From positions 248,001 through 312,000 of the forward strand of contig CAVUAD010000001.1 in the NCBI GenBank assembly GCA_963739355.1: 64,000 bases of DNA. The letters run 5' to 3'. The position numbers were made by a program, and so were the translations under genes. Positions 25,700 through 33,220 of this stretch are shown piece by piece (position 1 is the stretch's first letter; every line of letters begins with the position of its first letter). A model generated the notes under the pieces. The model made no database searches, had not been told where the DNA came from, and saw nothing but the letters and a program-made list of their open reading frames with translations. The stretch comes from JAWVFM01 sp963739355. GTDB taxonomy: Bacteria; Actinomycetota; Thermoleophilia; Solirubrobacterales; 70-9.

Positions 25700-26194
25700 A
25701 TGTCCGCCACCGCTCCGCCGCTGCCGCATCCGCGCACCTTCACCTCGTCCGGCGAAGCAGTGAGCGATGTCGCCGGAGTCCTGCGCCGCGCCCGTCCGCT
25801 TGCCGGCGTTTATCTCGGACGCCAGCTCGACCGTGAGCTGCGCGAGCGTGTGATGGTCGCGGTGAGCCGGGTCAACGCCTGCCGTGGCTGCACCCGCGTT
25901 CACGAGCGCTGGGCGATCCACGCCGGTGTCTCCGCCGAAGAGGTGGCCGCGATCGGTCTCGGTGACATGGCGCCGCTCGACGATCGCAGCCGGGTCGCCG
26001 TCGTGTACGCGGCGGCGCTTGCCGAGCGGCGCTTTCGCTCGCCGCCGCCGCGGGCGATCGCCATCGCCGCGGCCGAGCATCTCAGCAAGGGCGAGATCGC
26101 CGCGGTCGAGGCGGTCGCGCGGGCCATGGCCCTGGCGAACCTCTCGGTGAGCACGACCGAGGCCGTCTGCGGCCGTCTGCGGCTCCGGGGTTGA
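25700..26194 (+). CDS. Carboxymuconolactone decarboxylase/AhpD-like protein
   Basis: This 164-residue all-helical protein has the AhpD-type redox motif Cys61-Arg-Gly-Cys64 with His68 (CRGCTRVHE). In AhpD that motif passes electrons to peroxiredoxins, so a thiol-based antioxidant role is plausible. The upstream LRERVMVAVSRVNA helix is typical of the family. It is four bases after the previous gene and ends the ArsR-led plus-strand run. Confidence 0.85.
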   Translation: MSATAPPLPHPRTFTSSGEAVSDVAGVLRRARPLAGVYLGRQLDRELRERVMVAVSRVNACRGCTRVHERWAIHAGVSAEEVAAIGLGDMAPLDDRSRVAVVYAAALAERRFRSPPPRAIAIAAAEHLSKGEIAAVEAVARAMALANLSVSTTEAVCGRLRLRG

Positions 26195-26212
26195 AGGGCC
26201 CGCGGTACTCCT

Positions 26213-26671
26213 TCATTCGCCGCGAACCGTCGGGTAGGCGAGGGTCATCCAGTCGTGCATGCCGCCTCGGTAATAGAGGATCGCGGCGGGCGGGAAGCCC
26301 GCGTCGAGCAGCGCGGCGATGGCCTGCGGTGTCGCGGTGCACTGGGGCCCGTTGCAGAAGAAGACGGTGGAGCCGCCGGCGTCCAGCCCATCAAGGTGGT
26401 CAAGGATTTCGTCGTGTGGGATGGGGCGCGCACCCGGGATCGTCGCCTCGCGGTGGAAGTGCGCCTGGCGGGTGTCGATGATCGCCCCGCCGTGCTCGAG
26501 ATGGTCGATCAGCTCTTGCTCTCCGATCGTCCGCACGCCCGGCGCGAGCTCGATCGGCTGGACCGTGCCCCACCTTGCATCGACCTTGAAGAACCCGTCC
26601 CCAAGCGCCTGCGGGATCTGGCAAGGGTGATCGCGGCGGGGAATGCGGTCGAGCGGCTTGCCTTGTGCCAT
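26213..26671 (-). CDS. Rhodanese-domain protein (sulfurtransferase)
   Basis: The 152-residue single rhodanese domain includes GGAIIDTRQAHFHREATIPGA, the CH2A-type motif, and an active-site loop FFCNGPQCTATP with the likely persulfide-carrying Cys106. A further Cys111 lies in the same loop. The first 45 residues extend beyond the core. The enzyme would move sulfane sulfur between thiols. It is encoded convergently to the AhpD-like gene and divergently from the SQR-like gene, so a shared 106-bp promoter region may serve it and the SQR gene. Confidence 0.88.
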   Translation of the reverse strand: MAQGKPLDRIPRRDHPCQIPQALGDGFFKVDARWGTVQPIELAPGVRTIGEQELIDHLEHGGAIIDTRQAHFHREATIPGARPIPHDEILDHLDGLDAGGSTVFFCNGPQCTATPQAIAALLDAGFPPAAILYYRGGMHDWMTLAYPTVRGE

Positions 26672-26777
26672 CCCCTGAGGATCGCAAAGGAGACCCCCGC
26701 AAGAGTGCGGAGATATACGGATCGCGAAGCGGCAAGCTGCCGATGCGACGACGGCCTCGGCCTGGGAGATTCAGGGC

Positions 26778-28040
26778 ATGAGCGAGAAGCCCCGGATCAC
26801 AATCGTCGGGGCCGGTTTTGCCGGCCTTGAGACTGCCTTCCTGTTGCGCATGCGCTTGCGCGACCGCGCCAACCTGACGCTCGTCTCCGAGCGCGAGTCG
26901 TTCACCTTTCGCCCCAACACGATCTATGTCCCGTTCGGCGCTGACCCCGACGACCTCAGTGTCGACCTGTCGAAGCCGTTTCACCGCCGCCACGTCGAGT
27001 TCGTGCAGGGCAAGGTCGCTGGCGTCGATCCGGATGCCCACGAGGTCAAGCTCGGGGATGGGAGCACCGTCGGTTACGACAAGCTCGTGATCGCAACCGG
27101 CGCTGACATGCGATCCGATGAGATTCCCGGGCTTGCCGAGCACGCCGCGACGATCTGGACGCCCCAGAGCATGCTCGGCGTTCGCGAGCGCTTCGAGCGC
27201 GTCCGGGACGAGGCGAAGAAGGGCGGCCGAAGCCGCGTCCTCTTCCTGATTCCGCCGAACAACAAGTGTGCCGGGCCGCTCTACGAGATCGTGATGATGT
27301 TCGAGACCTGGCTCCGGCGCGAGGGGGTCCGCGACCACGTCGACATCGTCTGGTCGACGTTCGAGCAGACCTACATCCAGGCCTTCGGACCGCGCCTGCA
27401 TGAGGTCATCTCAGCGGAGTTCTCCGAGCGCGGCATCGACGGCAATACGGCGGAGTCGGTCACGGAGATCGCGCCGGGCGAGGCGCGCTACGCCGACGGC
27501 TCGACGCGCGAGTTCGACGAGCTGATCGCCTTCCCCCCATACGTGTCAGCCGTGAGCTACGAGGCGCTCCCGTCCGATGACCGGGGCTTCATCCAGACGG
27601 AGATGGAGACACGGCAGGTTGCCGGGCACCCGGACATCTATGCCCCCGGCGACGCGGGCGACTTCCCCGTCAAGCAGGCCTTCCTCGCCTTTCTCCAGGC
27701 GGACACCGTCGCCGAGCACATCGCCGCCGGCACGGGAGCCCACGACTTCGAAAGGCCTTTCGATCCCGTCTCCATGTGCATCATGGAGATGTTCGACAAG
27801 GCGACCTTCGCGCAGGTCCCGCTCGAGCTCACCGGCGATCCCGCTCGGCCGGTCACCGTCCGCCCGGACGCGGACGGCGATTACAAGGTCGGCACCGGCG
27901 CGACCTGGCGCCTTGGCAAGAAGATGCTTGGCGCAACGGTCCCGATGCGCTTCCACGCCGGCGAGCCTTTCCACGCCGGCCTCGCATGGCAGATGATGGA
28001 GGTCGGCCTCAAGGGGATGTCTGCAGTGCTGGCCGACTAG
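26778..28040 (+). CDS. Sulfide:quinone oxidoreductase-like FAD flavoprotein
   Basis: The 420-residue flavoprotein has FAD-binding GAGFAGLE at 11-18 and DKLVIATGADM at 101-111. Two cysteines, Cys164 in PNNKCAGPLYE and Cys334 in VSMCIMEM, are spaced like the redox Cys pair of SQR. The third Cys of classical SQR is missing. YAPGDAGDFPVKQAF near 289-302 is the second FAD site. It probably oxidises sulfide or persulfide and passes electrons to quinone. It is close to the rhodanese gene. The stop is 30 bp before the left attachment repeat of the integrated element. Confidence 0.85.
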   Translation: MSEKPRITIVGAGFAGLETAFLLRMRLRDRANLTLVSERESFTFRPNTIYVPFGADPDDLSVDLSKPFHRRHVEFVQGKVAGVDPDAHEVKLGDGSTVGYDKLVIATGADMRSDEIPGLAEHAATIWTPQSMLGVRERFERVRDEAKKGGRSRVLFLIPPNNKCAGPLYEIVMMFETWLRREGVRDHVDIVWSTFEQTYIQAFGPRLHEVISAEFSERGIDGNTAESVTEIAPGEARYADGSTREFDELIAFPPYVSAVSYEALPSDDRGFIQTEMETRQVAGHPDIYAPGDAGDFPVKQAFLAFLQADTVAEHIAAGTGAHDFERPFDPVSMCIMEMFDKATFAQVPLELTGDPARPVTVRPDADGDYKVGTGATWRLGKKMLGATVPMRFHAGEPFHAGLAWQMMEVGLKGMSAVLAD

Positions 28041-28069
28041 GGTGGCCGAGCTCCGCGGCGTCTCTCCCG

Positions 28070-28144
<75 letters not shown>

Positions 28145-28343
28145 CCCCCGACAGGGATGCGATTTCCCGCATGATCAAGCGGCGCACGGTCCGGGAAGGA
28201 CGGACCGCCTCTCGCAGGCACGTGCCGGATTTTGCGGGCTTTCCCGGCGGCGTTTGGGCAGAGGATTGCGCTCGCTGCCCGATGAACGTCGGGAACCCTA
28301 ACGGGACTAGATCGCTGAGCTTCCGGCGAATACTCTTGGTCTC
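28145..28343. other. Left end of the integrated element, no gene seen
   Basis: I find no convincing reading frame, RNA gene or terminator in this stretch between attL and the first cargo gene. It contains short GC-rich inverted segments (CGGTCCGGGAAGGACGGACCG near 28187-28207) that could be recombination arm sites or a small hairpin. Confidence 0.4.
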
Positions 28344-28634
28344 ATGACGGAGGAGGACCGGGACCTAGCGCGATGCGTCATCGATGCGCGGGAGGACGAC
28401 GAGCACGTGCAATTTGACGTGGGGAGCTACGCCACCCTCGAGTGGGACGAGGATCCAGCCCCGGGTCGGGATGAGATGACCGGCTCATGGCGTCTTGCGT
28501 ACAGAGATGGCACAAGTGAAGTGATCGATCTCCCGCTAGACAGTAGGGCTGAGGCGGTGGACAAAGCGAAGAGACTGATCGCCGAGAAGTTGACGACTCC
28601 TATCTGGCCGGAGCTTGACAAAGCGGCCGAGTAG
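28344..28634 (+). CDS. Hypothetical small acidic protein (island cargo)
   Basis: The 96-residue soluble protein is rich in Asp/Glu and has no signal peptide, membrane segment or Cys pair. Its middle looks like a short beta-hairpin pattern (MTGSWRLAYRDGTSEVIDLPL), and the C-terminus is helical. I recognise no family. It has an ATG at 28344 with TGACGGAGGAGG downstream rather than upstream, so the start is not firm. Its base composition is lower in GC than the flanking chromosome, as for the rest of the island. Confidence 0.5.
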   Translation: MTEEDRDLARCVIDAREDDEHVQFDVGSYATLEWDEDPAPGRDEMTGSWRLAYRDGTSEVIDLPLDSRAEAVDKAKRLIAEKLTTPIWPELDKAAE

Positions 28635-28768
28635 GCCCGCTTGTCCGCAGCCCGGTCGGTCCAAGAGCAGGGAGCCATGGGTCTTGCCGTCCGTTGGGAG
28701 TTCGGCGCATCTAGGTCGGCGACACTCACAGGGCCGCGGCCTCGCGGCACCCACATGAGTCGTAGTAG

Positions 28769-29840
28769 TTGACTGGCGGACCGAAAGAAGGTCCGGACCA
28801 TCCGGCGGATAGCTTCGCCTACTTCGCGGAGCGTGACCAGGCGCTTAGCCACGAGCGCTGCTTCCTTTGCGGCGCCGATCTGACCACTACGGAGCGAACC
28901 GATGAGCACGTCTTTCCGAAGTGGCTCCTCCGGGACTTCCAGCTCTTCAACGCCAGCCTCCACCTCCCGACTGGACGCACGGTGGCATATCGCTCCCTAA
29001 CCATTCCATGCTGCACCGAGTGCAACACGGTCTGGCTGGCAAGGCTTGAAGATCAGATCGCCACCGCTGTTCGCGCCGGGCCGGTCGAAGTCGACGCCTT
29101 GGATCGCACAACGCTCGGGCTCTGGATGACGAAGATCTTTTATGGGCTCCTCTTCAAGGACCTGACTCTCGCCGTTGATCCACGCAACCTGAGCGGTCAA
29201 CAGGTCGTGGACGAACATCTGCTCAGGCACTTCGCCGAGCTTCATCACCTCCTACAGATCGCGCGTAGGAAGGTAGACCTTGAGGGCGATCAGACGCCCG
29301 CGAGCGTATTTGTCCTGCGTACGCTCGATTCTGAGATCCCGGCACACCGATTTGACTACCGGGACCTCTTCGTCCCCGCCGTTCCTAGCGATTCGAATGG
29401 GTTCGGTTGGGTTGGTCGCGTGCCTTTTGGACTGGGGAACAGTCGCTGAAATCGAAGCGCCGATTCTGCGTTTGGTGCCGGATCTCGTGCTCCACCCGGT
29501 GCAATTCCAAGAGGCCGCTGCCCTATATGCGCATTGGCGTAGCCGCCTGAACCGCGTACCCAAATATGTGATCACCGCTGGGAACGGCGGCGCCGATGGG
29601 TGGATCACACTCCCGTTAGCTGGCATCAGCGGCTTGCCGGTCTACGACGACTTCAAGCCCGAGGCATACGCGCACGTTCTGTCCCTCTTCACCGGCTTCG
29701 AGCTGGCTCGTGTCTGGGATCCGGAGAATGGGCGCCTCTGGTCCTCATTCAACTCGCTCGATGGCGAACTCCTGCAGTTGACCGCCATCGAGGGGGTCCG
29801 CCTAGAGCCGCCAGCGGGACGACTGGGCGGCGGAGAGTGA
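28769..29840 (+). pseudogene. HNH-endonuclease-like protein, frameshifted
   Basis: The first frame (TTG 28769 to 29449) encodes Cys31-Phe-Leu-Cys34, then TDEHVFPKWLL with His47, then IPCCTECNTVWL, a zinc-stabilised HNH-type arrangement. The second frame (to 29840) carries a coherent C-terminal half: FLAIRMGSVGLVACLLDWG, PVQFQEAAALYAHWRSRLNRVPKYV. Removing one C from the CCCC run at 29374-29377 joins them as DYRDLFVPPFLAIRMGSVG, giving about 357 residues. The gene is therefore a recent frameshift, a sequencing error or programmed. The function is probably nuclease-like; I have not identified the subfamily. Confidence 0.7.
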
Positions 29841-29841
29841 G

Positions 29842-30174
29842 CTAGGGGCGACGAGCAGCAGCTCGCTGACCTGCAGAGATCTGCGTCCGATCGGCGACAG
29901 GAACCGTCTCCCTCTCTGGCGCCGTTCCCACGCGCGCTGGATCGTCCGGGAACAATAAGTTCTCTACCGCGACACCCGCCCAGGACGCGAGAACTGTCAG
30001 CGCTTCCGCGTCCGGGCGCTTGCCTTGCCGGATTCTGGTCAGCGTCGATGGCGTGACTCCTAGCCGCCCGGCGAGTTCGCGTGAAGACAACTGCTCTTCA
30101 CGTCTTCGAGTCTCGATCGCGGTAGCCAGGACCGAAAGATTGAGCCTGGAAGTCCGCAGTTCTCGCAGTTGCAT
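29842..30174 (-). CDS. XRE-family helix-turn-helix regulator
   Basis: The 110-residue protein has a Cro/CI-type helix-turn-helix at about 29-60: SRELAGRLGVTPSTLTRIRQGKRPD. It is divergent from the ubiquitin-like operon. The 84-bp intergenic region contains two copies of GTTCGAAACTT, one in a near-palindrome, so it probably represses both itself and the operon (inferred from layout). A minus-strand promoter fits TTGTAT-17-TACGCT overlapping the first box. The C-terminal 40 residues are low-complexity. Confidence 0.85.
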   Translation of the reverse strand: MQLRELRTSRLNLSVLATAIETRRREEQLSSRELAGRLGVTPSTLTRIRQGKRPDAEALTVLASWAGVAVENLLFPDDPARVGTAPERETVPVADRTQISAGQRAAARRP

Positions 30175-30194
30175 GTGAGGGAGATAGCGTAGTC

Positions 30195-30248
30195 GTTCGA
30201 AACTTGAAATACAAGCCGAGTTGCGCTATGTTGTTCGAAACTTCGAAC
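30195..30248. promoter_or_regulatory. Divergent operator/promoter region with two GTTCGAAACTT boxes
   Basis: GTTCGAAACTTGAAAT at 30195-30210 and GTTCGAAACTTCGAAC at 30233-30248; the second is a perfect 7+7 palindrome around AC. Box starts are 38 bp apart, nearly four helical turns. TTGAAA (30204) and TATGTT (30225) form a plausible plus-strand promoter with a 15-bp spacer. Confidence 0.7.
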
Positions 30249-30258
30249 AGGAGGAAGC

Positions 30259-30504
30259 ATGGCAAAGACCAAGCCCCCCTTCAAGATCCACATCAACCGG
30301 AGAGCTGTCGAGGCCCCTCGATCTCCGATGACTGGTCTGGAGATCCTCGCACTCGGTGACTATGGCGCCGAGTACGAGCTCTATGAGCTGCATGGGGAAC
30401 ACGATCCGTCTGGTGGACAGCTAGTCGGCCATGACAGCGAAACCGCGCTTAAGAACGGCCTCCACTTCCGGGCCATTCCTGGGAACGCGAATTTTGGTCA
30501 CTGA
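30259..30504 (+). CDS. Ubiquitin-like protein (single multiubiquitin-type domain)
   Basis: This 81-residue protein follows the ribosome site AGGAGGAAGC. Its pattern matches bacterial multiubiquitin beta-grasp domains: FKIHINRRAVE (strand 1), MTGLEILALGDYG (helix), YELYELHGEHDPSGGQLV, LKNGLHFRAIPGN, then NFGH at the C-terminus. A Gly precedes the last His, as if one residue could be trimmed to expose a reactive glycine. It is followed by an E2-like and a JAB-E1 gene, which fixes the context as a ubiquitin-like conjugation operon. Most relatives carry several tandem domains; this one has a single domain. The target protein is unknown. Confidence 0.8.
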   Translation: MAKTKPPFKIHINRRAVEAPRSPMTGLEILALGDYGAEYELYELHGEHDPSGGQLVGHDSETALKNGLHFRAIPGNANFGH

Positions 30505-30892
30505 GACCCAGAATCCAGAGCTTTGTGCCGATGCCCACGGCCTAGAGACCGCTTTGGGCTGCCGAGTTGACCTGCTCTCTGACGGGCTCAACGTTGGGAT
30601 CGCCGTACGTGAGTTCGAGCTTCCGACAGGGATCTACAACAAGCCAGCTTCGGATGTCCTACTCCAGACGACCATTCAGTATCCGGCCTCGGCGATGGAC
30701 ATGTTTTGGGTCGATGTCGACCTTTGTCTCGCTGACGGACGAATCCCCACCGGGGGAGAGTCAATCGAGTCCCACTTTGGAAGTCAGTGGCGCCGCTACA
30801 GCTGGCATCGCAATGCCCCGTGGACGCCGGGCCGGGACAACCTGCTCACTGATTTCGAATTTGCGCTGGCGCGGCTTCAGAGGTCTGAATGA
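30494..30892 (+). CDS. Prokaryotic E2-like (ubiquitin-conjugating-enzyme fold) protein
   Basis: From TTG 30494 the protein is 132 residues. VREFELPTGIYNKPASDVLLQTTIQYP at 39-64, then DMFWVDVDLCLADGRIP at 69-85 and YSWHRNAPWTPGRDNLLT at 102-119, match what I recall of the Prok-E2_E family. Cys78 in DLCLADG lies close to the expected active-site region, but I cannot confirm it is catalytic. An earlier ATG at 30431 would overlap the ubiquitin-like gene by 74 bp, so the TTG is preferred. The TGA overlaps the next ATG. It would carry the ubiquitin-like protein between E1 and target. Confidence 0.75.
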   Translation: MVTETQNPELCADAHGLETALGCRVDLLSDGLNVGIAVREFELPTGIYNKPASDVLLQTTIQYPASAMDMFWVDVDLCLADGRIPTGGESIESHFGSQWRRYSWHRNAPWTPGRDNLLTDFEFALARLQRSE

Positions 30893-32208
30893 CCTATCTC
30901 GCTATCCCAGGCAGGCGCGCTCGCAATATCCAACTGGAGCTCCTTAGGGAAGCGCCGCTTGAGAGCGGCGCCTTCTGCCGTCTTGATTCAGTCCGTCGTA
31001 ATGGGACGGCTCGATTGGTTCTCGGGGAACCAATCGAGAGTCCAGAGCCGTGGACTGCCCAGGAAGATCAGCGCCTGACCCCATCGGGTCGCAGGATCTC
31101 TTCAGCGATTTCTGTTGCGGCCAGTGAATCCTGCGGGTTGGCGTTCATCCACACGCACCCGATGAGTCGAGGGATTCCGTCATTGAGTGGGCTCGATCGT
31201 GAGACAACTCAGCGGCTTGGCAAGATTCTCGCGGAGACACTCGATGGACCGTTCGCGAGCTTGGTCGTCTCGGAAGGGGGTTGGGGCGGCATGCTGGCGA
31301 ACGCCGATCGGCTTCTCCCCCTTGACCGGATCGCCTGCGTGAGCCGTACGCTCGACATTTTCGGGCGCAGCCGGTCCGTTGACCGCGCTCTTGACAGCCG
31401 CCAAGTCGGCGCCCTAGGCCTCGACGCTCAGCGCCGTCTCCGTTCCCTGCGCGTGGCGATAGTCGGCGCCGGCGGCGTCGGGTCACCCGTGGCAGAAACC
31501 CTTGCTCGCATGGGCGTCGCCGAGATTCGCCTCATCGACCATGATGATCTCGATACTCCGTCCAACGCTAGGCGGGTCTTCGGGGTCGGGCGAACAGATG
31601 CCGAGGCCTCTCCTCCGCTCCACAAGGCAAGGGCCGTTGTCGCGGGCCTTGAACGGCTCGATCTAGGAACTACTCTAAAAGCCATCGTTGGCGACATCCG
31701 TGATCCGGAGGTCCAAGAGCGTCTATTGGATGTCGACCTCATCGTCAACGGCACCGACACCCATGGCAGCAGGGCCTCTGTGAGTGAGCTTGCGATGCGC
31801 GCTGTACTCCCGCTCATTGACGTCGGAGTTCGCGTGGGCGTTCGGCGTAGCGGGGCACTTGATGCGCTGCGGTTGGAACGACGTGTCCAACTGCCGGACG
31901 GGCCTTGCCTCTGGTGTTGGGGAAGCCTCGATCCCGAGCAGATCCGTCTCGAATCGATGACCGACGCTCAGAGACAGGGACTTGTTCGCGAGGGCTATGT
32001 CGCAGGATCGACCGAGGGTCCTGTTCCGAGTGTCGCCGCACTCACCGTTACGGCGGCTGGCGTAGCGACTAGCGCCTTACTCGGGCTCATCGCCGGCGCC
32101 TTCGAAACAGCGCCGCTCGGCGTGAGTCTTGACGCGCTCACCCTGGAGTCAGTCCCGTTCCGCCGGAGCGAGCCTGATCCTGCATGTATCTGCTCACGCT
32201 GGCGTTAG
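30889..32208 (+). CDS. JAB/JAMM isopeptidase - ThiF/E1-like fusion protein
   Basis: The 439-residue protein joins two enzymes of a ubiquitin-like pathway. The N-terminal JAB domain has His88-Thr-His90 and Ser100...Asp103 (HTHPMS...SGLD), the metalloprotease motif that trims or removes ubiquitin-like proteins. The C-terminal E1/ThiF domain has GAGGVG at 193-198, LIDHDDLD with Asp217/Asp219, SNARR at 225-229 and NGTDTHGSR at 287-295. It also has a probable zinc site from Cys340/Cys343 and Cys433/Cys435. It would adenylate the Gly end of the 30259 product and process it. The gene is overlapped by its E2 neighbour, so all three are one transcription unit. Confidence 0.88.
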   Translation: MTYLAIPGRRARNIQLELLREAPLESGAFCRLDSVRRNGTARLVLGEPIESPEPWTAQEDQRLTPSGRRISSAISVAASESCGLAFIHTHPMSRGIPSLSGLDRETTQRLGKILAETLDGPFASLVVSEGGWGGMLANADRLLPLDRIACVSRTLDIFGRSRSVDRALDSRQVGALGLDAQRRLRSLRVAIVGAGGVGSPVAETLARMGVAEIRLIDHDDLDTPSNARRVFGVGRTDAEASPPLHKARAVVAGLERLDLGTTLKAIVGDIRDPEVQERLLDVDLIVNGTDTHGSRASVSELAMRAVLPLIDVGVRVGVRRSGALDALRLERRVQLPDGPCLWCWGSLDPEQIRLESMTDAQRQGLVREGYVAGSTEGPVPSVAALTVTAAGVATSALLGLIAGAFETAPLGVSLDALTLESVPFRRSEPDPACICSRWR

Positions 32209-32264
32209 GCCGCATGATGGTGTTTGATTGCAGCCCTTGCGGGCAACCAGCTGACTCGAGGACC

Positions 32265-32450
32265 ATGGGCGGAGGCAAGAAGGAGACGCATCGCGGCAAG
32301 GCCGTCACGCGCTGGAACGTGCAACCGCTGCGCACTCTCGACGCCGACGTTTACCCGACTCCTCCGACCGGCTCCGCCAAGCCTGGAGGCCGAGCAGGTG
32401 CGTCGCAGAAGACGCGCCGTCGGTCTGGCAAGCGGCGAAGCAAGGACTGA
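32265..32450 (+). CDS. Possible small basic protein
   Basis: A possible 61-residue, highly basic protein starts at ATG 32265 (MGGGKKETHRGKAVTRW) and ends KTRRRSGKRRSKD. About three quarters of third codon positions are G or C, which favours coding, and a GAGGA lies just two bases upstream, which is close for a ribosome site. It follows the JAB-E1 gene by 56 bp and is convergent with the next gene. No family is recognised. It could be a nucleic-acid-binding accessory or a chance frame. Confidence 0.4.
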   Translation: MGGGKKETHRGKAVTRWNVQPLRTLDADVYPTPPTGSAKPGGRAGASQKTRRRSGKRRSKD

Positions 32451-32454
32451 TGGA

Positions 32455-32886
32455 CTAAGTGCCCATTCCGTCGGGAACGTAATTGTGGAGTACCCGTAGC
32501 GCTTTCTCGGCGATCTCATCGCCGTTTACGCGAACCACGAGATAACCCTCGAACTCGGCCCAGAACTTCAGGCGAAATCGAAGTCTCTGCGGCGTGATGC
32601 GCGGGCCCCACCAGTCCTCGCCTGCCGGGAGAACCTCGATTGTGAACGGCTCTCCGAGCGGAGCCTGAGGAGCTCCGGTGATCTGTGCGTACTCGAGAAG
32701 GATCTCAACGTCGTAGCTGCCAGGGGCGTCGGCTTCATCGGCCACGAACTCGAGGAGTGCTCCGAATTCGATCTCGCCGGGAAAGCCGGGGATGGTAAAT
32801 CCGCCGTCAGCAATCTCGCCAAGGAACAACGACCCCCCGCGAACCTCAGGTGCGTCGACGGTTAGGACGAACGAATCAATGTACAC
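32455..32886 (-). CDS. DUF6941-like hypothetical protein
   Basis: The 143-residue, beta-rich soluble protein begins MYIDSFVLTVDAPEVRGGSLFLGE and ends in strands FRLKFWAEFEGYLVVRVNGDEIAEKALRV. The arrangement (a statement of role, a loop, strands ending in a GEP-type turn, a final strand with FEGYLVVRVNGDE) resembles DUF6941 proteins, although I cannot verify that. It is antisense-oriented relative to the ubiquitin-like operon and convergent with its end. A role in the system is only suggested by position. Confidence 0.6.
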   Translation of the reverse strand: MYIDSFVLTVDAPEVRGGSLFLGEIADGGFTIPGFPGEIEFGALLEFVADEADAPGSYDVEILLEYAQITGAPQAPLGEPFTIEVLPAGEDWWGPRITPQRLRFRLKFWAEFEGYLVVRVNGDEIAEKALRVLHNYVPDGMGT

Positions 32887-33220
32887 AGCGACCCCGGGGA
32901 CGAACGGCGAATCTTGGCGTAGTCGGCGGGGCGCCGGATATTGCGGGTCACGTCAACTCCTTCGGCGGCGTAGGGGGAACCACGGCCGCACAACTCAAGC
33001 GTTGCCGAAAGTATGCACTGGCCCTCGGCTAGAAAACGGGCCTCCGTTCCCCCGGAGGCCCGTTTACCTAACGCTGGTTGCTGTCGCGTGACCGTACGCA
33101 GATTGTCAATGCCGAAGGACGGAACCGACCTCTCTTCGTCGTTGCGCTGGCGGCGGGCGATGCGACCTCTTCGCTAGGCGGGTTTATGGCTTGTGTTGTC
33201 ATGTCGATGAAGAGGGTCGA
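32887..33220. other. Intergenic stretch with a terminator, no confident gene
   Basis: About 330 bp. The plus-strand frame ending at 33032 (GHVNSFGGVGGTTAAQLKRC...) stops two bases before a strong hairpin, so it may be the remains of a gene, but its upstream half looks non-coding. No other gene is seen. Confidence 0.5.
33034..33065. terminator. Strong hairpin terminator
   Basis: AAACGGGCCTCCG pairs perfectly with CGGAGGCCCGTTT across a 6-nt loop; the 13-bp stem ends in T residues on the plus strand and in AAA/TTT on the minus strand. It could stop transcription in both directions, isolating the left and right halves of the island cargo. Confidence 0.85.

Noticed and set aside
28344..28634. 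Assigning the small acidic cargo protein to an anti-CRISPR or immunity class
   Set aside because: Small and acidic is not enough; no motif or neighbour supports it.
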